Source: Sphingomonadaceae bacterium
GTDB taxonomy: Bacteria > Pseudomonadota > Alphaproteobacteria > Sphingomonadales > Sphingomonadaceae
Assembly (NCBI GenBank): GCA_025359685.1
Contig: JANYEY010000087.1
Span: 1-34,179 of the forward strand
Length of the DNA stretch: 34,179 bases
Reading direction: 5' to 3'
Below, one piece after another: positions 28,717 to 34,179 of this stretch (within the stretch, counting starts at the first letter, position 1; the number at the start of each line of letters is the position of its first letter). The position numbers were made by a program, and so were the translations under genes. The notes under the pieces were generated by a model. It did no database searches, was not told the DNA's origin, and was given only the letters and a program-made list of their open reading frames with translations.

Positions 28717-30483
28717 CTAGCAGTAGCGATTGCCATAGGCGCACACCGAAGTACTGCCCGAATAATAGCTGATCGCGTTGTTGAAATTGGCTTCGTCGTA
28801 GATCTGCGAGACCGAGCGTCCGGTCGGCGTCGGGTTGTAGCTCGAACTGGGCGGTGACCAGCTCGGCGTGTAGTTCGCCCAGCTGCTGCGCCAGTCAGCG
28901 GCCCGCTGCGCTTGCCATTCCTCATACTCGCGCTGACGGCGGGCCATGTCCTGACGCTGGCCTTCTGCCTGCATCGACCGCAGGATCGCGGACGCCATCT
29001 TGCTGCCGCGAGAAGCGGCGATGCCCATGTAGCGCTGGCCCCTGGCACGGTCCTGTTCGACCCCGTCGCCGTACCAGTAAGCCATGCCCATGAACACCGC
29101 CGCGTCGACATGGCCGACCCGTGCTGCGTTCTCGAACAGGATCAGGCCGTCGCCGCGCTTTTCAGGCCCGAAGACGCCCGGCAGCCCGTGGAACATCCAG
29201 CCGCCCATCAGCCACTCCGCATCCTCGTTGCCTTCGCGCACCAACCGCATGGTGGCGATCAGGCCGGGCATCCGGTCGCCCGATTCCACGGCTTGGCGCG
29301 CCAAGCGGAGTTGCTCGGCCGCGGGAGCGGCCGGATCGATAGCCGGCACGCGCTGGCGCAGTTGCCCGTCCTGACTCAGCAACTGGCGGGCCATTTGGCA
29401 AGCGTTGGAATCGCCCAGCTTGCAGCCGCGATCGAGGATGGCAATCGCCGCTACAGGCTCGGCCTGCACTTCGTCAGTTCCGTTGACATAGGCCCCGCCC
29501 AGCACCGCACAGGCCTCGCCATTGCCTAACTCGCACCCCCGCCGCGAGTAATAGAGTGCCTCTTGTGACGTGGTTGTCGCACCGGCCGGCGGAGCGAAAC
29601 CAAGCTGACCGATCTGATAGCAGGCCAGGGCATCATTGGCGGAACAGGACGCATTGAGGATCTGTTCGCCGAGGTTGAGCTGCTTTTGATCTCGCAAGGT
29701 AACCAGGCGCGTACCGTAGCGCGTGCACAGCCGCAGCTTGTCGCCCGCTGAATCGACGCAGCCAGTGCGCTCGAACTCACCGGCCCGCGCCGCATCGCGC
29801 GCCACGCCCCAGCCGTTGGTATAGGCATCGGCCATGCCCATGCAGCCCCAGGCCTTGCGCGCCTTGCAGGCAGGTTCGAACAGCTTCAGCGCCTCCCCGC
29901 GCGAAGCGGCATCGCTGCGCTGGTAGAACAGTGTGTTGGCGCGAATGCGGCAGCCCATGTCGTCGCCGCCGTTACAGGCCTGCGCGAGAAGCGCCTCGCC
30001 GCCGCTGGAGGTGGGTCCCGCCGCAACTGCTTGGCTGGTCGCAAGACTGGCGCAGGAGGGCTGGTACTTCAGCTGGTTGCAGCCGATCTCCGCCTGTTGC
30101 CGGGCGAGATCAGGCAGCTTGTAGCCCGGCGTCCCCTCGCTGAGCATCGTCGCCGCGCGGGTGCAGCCTTCCCCTGACCCACGCTTGCAGGCGAGCATGT
30201 AGTACCCGACCGCCGCGCGCTGATCCGCTTCGAGAGCTCCGAAGCCCGTTTCGAATGCCTTGCCAAGTTTTAGACAGTCCGCCGCCTTGCCCTTGCTGCA
30301 AGACACATCCCATTCGATGGTTACACCCAGCAGTTGGAAGGGATAGTTCTGCCGGCCATCGCTGACAAAACTAGCGCGGGTGTGGTCATACGGCGTCGGC
30401 GGCTTGTCGCCGGCGAAGGCCATTGACGGGAGGAACAGGAGTGCAGCGATGACTACAAAGAGCGCGCGCAGGTAATTGTTCAT
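28717..30483 (-). CDS. Secreted Cys-rich Sel1-repeat protein
   Basis: The 588-residue protein begins with a signal peptide (cleavage near AFA at residue 24) and has GGAG seven bases before its ATG. It contains a series of about 36-residue helical repeats of Sel1/Hcp type, each with a Cys pair: ACKRGSGEGC, ACNGGDDMGC, ACKARKAWGC, GCELGNGEAC and GCKLGDSNAC. The pairs are spaced as in the disulfide-linked Helicobacter cysteine-rich proteins. A more standard Sel1 unit (VGHVDAAVFMGMAYWYGDGV) follows, then a Gln/Arg-rich helix and a Ser/Pro/Tyr-rich tail ending in Cys. It is a likely periplasmic scaffold. No binding partner is known, though the small secreted gene downstream is a candidate. Confidence 0.87.
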   Translation of the reverse strand: MNNYLRALFVVIAALLFLPSMAFAGDKPPTPYDHTRASFVSDGRQNYPFQLLGVTIEWDVSCSKGKAADCLKLGKAFETGFGALEADQRAAVGYYMLACKRGSGEGCTRAATMLSEGTPGYKLPDLARQQAEIGCNQLKYQPSCASLATSQAVAAGPTSSGGEALLAQACNGGDDMGCRIRANTLFYQRSDAASRGEALKLFEPACKARKAWGCMGMADAYTNGWGVARDAARAGEFERTGCVDSAGDKLRLCTRYGTRLVTLRDQKQLNLGEQILNASCSANDALACYQIGQLGFAPPAGATTTSQEALYYSRRGCELGNGEACAVLGGAYVNGTDEVQAEPVAAIAILDRGCKLGDSNACQMARQLLSQDGQLRQRVPAIDPAAPAAEQLRLARQAVESGDRMPGLIATMRLVREGNEDAEWLMGGWMFHGLPGVFGPEKRGDGLILFENAARVGHVDAAVFMGMAYWYGDGVEQDRARGQRYMGIAASRGSKMASAILRSMQAEGQRQDMARRQREYEEWQAQRAADWRSSWANYTPSWSPPSSSYNPTPTGRSVSQIYDEANFNNAISYYSGSTSVCAYGNRYC

Positions 30484-30532
30484 GGATAAACTCCACCACC
30501 GAGACGCGCGTCCTCATGCGGTGATGCCAATA

Positions 30533-31197
30533 TCAGCCTTGGCTGGCAAGGCCTTGTTGACCGCGCCCGGTAAACTGACCGACCACACCAATGCAGATCA
30601 GGAACTGACCGAAGTAGTAAAGCGGCCAGATCAGCAGGCCGGGCAGCGGACTGGTGGCCAGAGGGCCCAGCCGGGCAAAGATCAGCAAGTCGGAGGCGAC
30701 GAACATCACCGCCCCCAGCCCTACGCGGTAGCGGGAAAACTGCTGAGCCAGGCGCTTGCAGCCATGGCGCCCAGAGCCGCCGCGTAGAGAACGATCGCCA
30801 GGCTTGCAGTCAATTGCCATGCGAGCAGCGGCGCTATCATCAGCAGCGAAGCGGCGGCAAGGCGCTGGCTGCCGCCAGGCTGCGGCCGGCGGTTGCGCAA
30901 ATACAACGAAATGGCCTCGAGGTGACCAAGCAGGAACGCCGCGCCGCCGGCGGTCTGATTCCATTCGAGCAGGACGTCCCCGCAGGCCCCCAGCGCCATG
31001 ACCAGGGCGAGGCGCAGCATGTTCGGATTGCGCGGTTGCATCAGGGCAAAAGCCGCAAGTAAGGCAACGCCCGCACCTTTCCAGGCCGCAAACACGAGTT
31101 TGGAGAGATTGGTGTCCTTGACGAAATAGAAGCTGATTCCCGCAACCAGGCTGGCAATCAGGATCAGTGCGGGCCCATTCAGTCTACGCGCTGCCAT
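30533..31197 (-). pseudogene. YhhN-family lysoplasmalogenase-like gene, split by a frameshift
   Basis: ATG at 31197 follows GGGAGGA and starts a multi-pass membrane protein with GDVLLEWN and FLLGHLEAISLYL, typical of the YhhN/TMEM86 family that cleaves the vinyl-ether bond of lysoplasmalogens. The frame ends at TAG (30721-30723) after SAWLSSFPATA, giving 158 residues. In the -1 frame the family sequence continues directly: QFSRYRVGLGAVMFVASDLLIF, then LIWPLYYFGQFLICIGVVGQ, to a stop at 30533. The switch falls at a run of four T (minus strand) at 30736-30739. One more T would give a continuous 221-residue protein of normal length. It could be a recent mutation, a read error or, less likely, ribosomal slippage. 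Confidence 0.8.
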
Positions 31198-31261
31198 CGG
31201 CAATTCCTCCCTACCCAAGCTTGGCGTTTCCATTTGCTTCGGGCAAGGCTAGGCGGCGGCA

Positions 31262-32632
31262 ATGGAATACGATGTGCACATTATCGGTGGCGGTCTCGCG
31301 GGGAGCGAGGCCGCGTGGCAACTCGCTCGGCGCGGGGTGAAGGTGCGGCTGTCTGAAATGCGCGGAGGCGGCGATATGACCCCGGCGCATCAGGGCACTT
31401 GCCTGGCCGAGCTGGTCTGCTCGAACAGCTTTCGCTCCAACGATCACGAGAAGAACGCGGTCGGCCTGCTGCATCATGAAATGCGCGCGCTCGATTCGTT
31501 GGTCATGCAGGCTGCGGCCAAGGCGCAGGTTCCGGCAGGCTCGGCGCTGGCAGTAGACCGCGATGTGTTCTCAGCCGAGGTTGAGGCGGCGTTGGCCGCA
31601 CAGCCTACGTTGACGGTGGTGCGCGAGCGCATCCATGCCCTGCCCGATGCCGGCCTGACCATCGTGGCGACAGGTCCGCTGACTTCCGGCGCGCTGGCGG
31701 ACAGTATCGCCGCGGCGACCGGCGCGGAAAGCCTGGCCTTCTTCGATGCCATTGCCCCGATTGTGCACCGGGATTCGATCGATATGGACACCTGCTGGAT
31801 GGCCGCGCGGTGGGACAAGAATTCGGACAGCTCGCTCGCGCTGGGCGGCGACGGCAAGGACTACATCAACTGTCCGATGACCCGCGAGCAGTACGCGGCG
31901 TTCCACCAGGGACTGCTCGACGGCGAAAAGACCGAATTCCGCGAATGGGAAACCAATACGCCCTATTTCGAAGGCTGCATGCCGATCGAGGTGATGGCCG
32001 CGCGCGGAGTTGAGACTTTGCGGTTCGGACCGATGAAGCCAGTCGGCCTCGACAATCCGCACTGGGCAACCGAAGAACACCCGACCGGGCGCTGGCCCTA
32101 TGCCGTGGTCCAGTTGCGCCAGGACAACAAGCTGGGCACGCTGTGGAACATGGTCGGCTTCCAGACCAAGCTCAAGCATGCCGAGCAGGTCCGCCTGTTC
32201 CGCACCATCCCCGGCCTTGAGAACGCCGAATTCGCCCGGCTGGGCGGGCTGCATCGCAACACCTTCCTCAATTCGCCGGTTCTGCTCGACCGGCAGTTGC
32301 GGCTCAAAAGTGCGTCGCACATCCGGTTCGCCGGGCAGATCACCGGCTGTGAAGGCTATGTCGAAAGCGCTGCGGTCGGTCTCCTCACCGGACTGATGAG
32401 CGCCGCTGAACTGACCGGCAAGGCCTGGACCCCGCCGCCGCCGACCACCGCGCTCGGCGCGCTGCTGTCGCACATCACCGGCGATGCCGTGGCCGAAACC
32501 TATCAGCCGATGAACGTCAACTTCGGACTGTTTCCTCCCGTCGACGAAGCGGTCAAGAAGAAGCAGCGCAAGGAAGCCTATACCGGCCGGGCAAAAGCAG
32601 AACTTACGCCTTGGATCAGTTCAATCGTTTGA
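31262..32632 (+). CDS. trmFO: Folate-dependent tRNA (uracil-54-C5) methyltransferase TrmFO
   Basis: The 456-residue flavoenzyme makes ribothymidine at position 54 of tRNA using methylene-tetrahydrofolate and FAD. The FAD-binding loop [16 protein letters not shown] is at the N-terminus. [12 protein letters not shown] contains a conserved Cys. [26 protein letters not shown] and [18 protein letters not shown] are family hallmarks. The C-terminal region with [11 protein letters not shown] is also typical. TrmFO replaces SAM-dependent TrmA in Firmicutes and alphaproteobacteria. It is divergent from the YhhN gene, with 64 bases between the starts. Confidence 0.97.
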   Translation: MEYDVHIIGGGLAGSEAAWQLARRGVKVRLSEMRGGGDMTPAHQGTCLAELVCSNSFRSNDHEKNAVGLLHHEMRALDSLVMQAAAKAQVPAGSALAVDRDVFSAEVEAALAAQPTLTVVRERIHALPDAGLTIVATGPLTSGALADSIAAATGAESLAFFDAIAPIVHRDSIDMDTCWMAARWDKNSDSSLALGGDGKDYINCPMTREQYAAFHQGLLDGEKTEFREWETNTPYFEGCMPIEVMAARGVETLRFGPMKPVGLDNPHWATEEHPTGRWPYAVVQLRQDNKLGTLWNMVGFQTKLKHAEQVRLFRTIPGLENAEFARLGGLHRNTFLNSPVLLDRQLRLKSASHIRFAGQITGCEGYVESAAVGLLTGLMSAAELTGKAWTPPPPTTALGALLSHITGDAVAETYQPMNVNFGLFPPVDEAVKKKQRKEAYTGRAKAELTPWISSIV

Positions 32633-32745
32633 TCATTCGCCGATATTTGATCTCCTCTCAAAATTTGTCGCCTCCCTACAACTTAGTGACTGCTGACCGG
32701 CCTATGTGCTGGCCATTGGGCGCGTAATTGTAACTGGAGGATTGC

Positions 32746-33498
32746 ATGAGGAAATTTGTAACACTTGGAGCGCTGGCGATTGCTGTCGCTGCTACCCCCG
32801 CGTTGGCCGACGACAACGATGCCAGCTGGACTGGCGCCTATGTCGGCGTCAATGCGGGCTATACGGACGCCAAATCGGACCAGAAAGTTGTTCTGGGCGG
32901 AAATTGGTCGATCGAGAGTGCGGCACTGCAAACGCGCGTCACCACCGATTACCCCACTGCCAGCCACGTCAAGGACATCAATTATGGCGGGCAGATCGGT
33001 TTCAATGTCCAGGCGGGCAGCAGCCTTGTCGTCGGCATCGAAGCAGACGTCAGCGGCCTTTCAGGCAAAGACAGCCAGATCCGCACATCGGCCGGCGCTC
33101 CGACCTATACGATCGCCAACACGTTCGATCCCAAGGTCACCTATGGCGTCAAGGGCAAGCTCGGCTTCGCTGCCGGCAATACGCTGTTCTACGCCACGGG
33201 TGGCTACGGTTGGACGCAGGCCGACCTCGCCACCGACATCACTTCGAGCGGCGGCTATCACAAGGCCAGCGCTTTCAGCCATACCTTCAACGGCTATGAA
33301 GTGGGCGGCGGCATCGAACATCGCTTCGGCGGAAAGCTCGGGCTGCGACTGGAATATGTCTATACCGATCAGGGTGATGTCACCTACACCACCGGCTATG
33401 TGACCGGCAGCACCTTCCTGACGCCCGCATACAGCGAAACCTTCACTCAGGATCTGCGGATGCACCTCGTTCGCGTTTCGATGAACTACCACTTCTGA
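32746..33498 (+). CDS. Outer-membrane beta-barrel protein (Omp25/Omp31-like)
   Basis: The 250-residue protein has a strong ribosome site (GGAGG five bases before ATG) and a signal peptide cleaved near ALA (about residue 21). SWTGAYVGVNAGY at the mature start, alternating hydrophobic strands, VKGKLGFAAGNTLFYATGGYGW and the final aromatic strand ending NYHF with C-terminal Phe are typical of the eight-stranded Omp25/Omp31 family of alphaproteobacteria. Its role is structural or adhesive; it is not a large pore. The upstream 113-base gap after trmFO likely holds its own promoter, which I cannot place, and a strong hairpin follows the gene. Confidence 0.9.
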   Translation: MRKFVTLGALAIAVAATPALADDNDASWTGAYVGVNAGYTDAKSDQKVVLGGNWSIESAALQTRVTTDYPTASHVKDINYGGQIGFNVQAGSSLVVGIEADVSGLSGKDSQIRTSAGAPTYTIANTFDPKVTYGVKGKLGFAAGNTLFYATGGYGWTQADLATDITSSGGYHKASAFSHTFNGYEVGGGIEHRFGGKLGLRLEYVYTDQGDVTYTTGYVTGSTFLTPAYSETFTQDLRMHLVRVSMNYHF

Positions 33499-33516
33499 GT
33501 TTGAGACCGACTATCG

Positions 33517-33553
33517 CTGATACCCGCCCGGAACCTTGCCGGGCGGGTATCAG
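33517..33553. terminator. 15-bp hairpin between convergent genes
   Basis: Perfect 15-base arms (starting CTGATACCCGCC and ending GGCGGGTATCAG) enclose a seven-base loop. There is no U-tract on either side, but the stem is strong and GC-rich. It starts 18 bases after the outer-membrane gene stop and contains the stop codon of the EF-hand gene (33550-33552). It probably ends or stabilises both transcripts. Confidence 0.8.
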
Positions 33554-34011
33554 CAACCGCATTTAGCCTTTTTGACATCCTTGGGTTTGGTCGTGACGTA
33601 TTCGCCGCGGGTCAGGCTGCCATTGCCGTCGCCATCTGCGGCCTTGAACTTGTTCGACGTGGTGACCGACCATTCCTCGAAGCTCAGCAGGTTGTTGTGA
33701 TCGGTATCGAGCTTGCGGAACATGGCGATGCGGGGCTGCAGCATTTCAAGGCGGGTGATCGCATTATCGCGGTTACGATCGAGCCGGTTGAAGCGCTTTT
33801 CCTCGCGGCTGGCCTCGCTCATACCCGGCAGAGTCGCGCCTTGCATGCCCTCCCCATCCTCGTCGGGCAGCTCTTCGAGCGGTAATCCTGTAGATTCGGG
33901 TTCGCCCGTCATCTGCACCGGGGGGGAAGCAGCACTGACCGATGCCTGCCCTTGCCACCAGAACAGACCCGCGCCGGCCAGCAACAGAGCCGAAACTGCG
34001 CCCAGAACCAT
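33550..34011 (-). CDS. EF-hand calcium-binding membrane or periplasmic protein
   Basis: One N-terminal hydrophobic segment (MVLGAVSALLLAGAGLFWWQG) anchors or exports the protein. An acidic linker (PLEELPDEDGEG) is followed by EF-hand-like loops: DRNRDNAITRLE, DTDHNNLLSFEE and DGDGNGSLTRGE, the last closest to consensus. The C-terminus is Lys-rich and ends CGC. The start is uncertain: ATG 34011 gives 153 residues, TTG 34044 gives 164, and the best-placed purine-rich site (GAAGGGGG) lies just upstream of an ATC three codons before the ATG. The role is unknown; Ca-dependent signalling or envelope binding are guesses. Confidence 0.8.
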   Translation of the reverse strand: MVLGAVSALLLAGAGLFWWQGQASVSAASPPVQMTGEPESTGLPLEELPDEDGEGMQGATLPGMSEASREEKRFNRLDRNRDNAITRLEMLQPRIAMFRKLDTDHNNLLSFEEWSVTTSNKFKAADGDGNGSLTRGEYVTTKPKDVKKAKCGC

Positions 34012-34044
34012 CCGATTGATACTGCCCCCTTCAAATACAGGCAA

Positions 34045-34179
34045 AGTCTAGCTCAAATACCCAGCAGGCCAACCCTCATCGCGCTTAGCAGCGCCATTTT
34101 TCTGCCGGGATATTCAGTTCGGCCATTCGAACGAGAGGCCAGTGCATAAAGCACCTGTAGCGGCCTCATTTCTCGGCGC
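34045..34179. other. Right-end sequence without an assignable gene
   Basis: This 135-base tail upstream of the EF-hand gene shows no clear promoter or RNA. On the minus strand a frame is open from the window edge to a TGA near 34051 (it includes RPLQVLYALASRSNGRTEYP). It could be the end of a gene that starts outside the window. Codon use there is not strongly GC-biased, so support is weak. Confidence 0.25.

Noticed and set aside
32698..32717. GGCC-N8-GGCC inverted repeat before the outer-membrane gene
   Set aside because: The four-base arms are expected by chance in GC-rich DNA, and no tail or conservation supports a role.

Overview
The window looks like a chromosomal segment of an alphaproteobacterium of the order Sphingomonadales (Sphingomonas, Novosphingobium or Erythrobacter type). 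Reasons seen in the sequence are the high GC content, a dusB-ntrB-ntrC-ntrY-ntrX-hfq-hflX run, a fused ispD-ispF gene, TrmFO, a COQ10/RatA-type START protein next to lipA, and an Hfq made of two tandem Sm-like domains. The genus cannot be fixed from the sequence alone. I see no transposase, integrase, CRISPR array or phage gene. It reads as stable core genome with a few lineage-specific genes.

Layout. Position 1-90 is a tRNA-Ser on the minus strand. From 166 to 9204 lies a tightly packed plus-strand run: MltB-type lytic transglycosylase, degenerate RlpA-like SPOR lipoprotein, D-Ala-D-Ala carboxypeptidase, tmk, holB, metG, tatD, a PhnP-like metallo-hydrolase, a 60-residue membrane protein and mazG. 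Most of these genes overlap by about four bases. The run meets a minus-strand block (18430 down to 9181): dusB, ntrB, ntrC, ntrY, ntrX, hfq, hflX. It carries two nitrogen-type two-component systems, then the RNA chaperone Hfq and the ribosome-associated GTPase HflX.

From 18498 the strands alternate in small units. ispDF, a secreted unknown protein and a CinA/PncC amidase are on plus. They converge on ratA/COQ10 and lipA on minus. A beta-carbonic anhydrase on plus converges on a secreted helical-repeat protein on minus, with a shared terminator. gyrA and a translationally coupled TauD-like dioxygenase on plus converge on a minus group made of a secreted unknown protein, a Cys-rich Sel1-repeat protein and a frameshifted YhhN gene. 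trmFO and an outer-membrane beta-barrel gene on plus converge on an EF-hand protein on minus, with a strong hairpin between them.

Functional themes are cell-wall remodelling (first three genes), nucleotide and DNA supply (tmk, holB, mazG, gyrA), translation and tRNA (metG, dusB, trmFO, tRNA-Ser), nitrogen sensing joined to post-transcriptional control (ntrBC, ntrYX, hfq, hflX), and isoprenoid and lipoate synthesis. I found no clear new defence or metabolic system. The most interesting points are the tandem Hfq, an hflX frame that has no ATG, GTG or TTG start ahead of its conserved N-terminal part, a frameshift in a lysoplasmalogenase gene, a Phe at the GyrA quinolone position 87, and an RlpA-like protein that has lost catalytic motifs.
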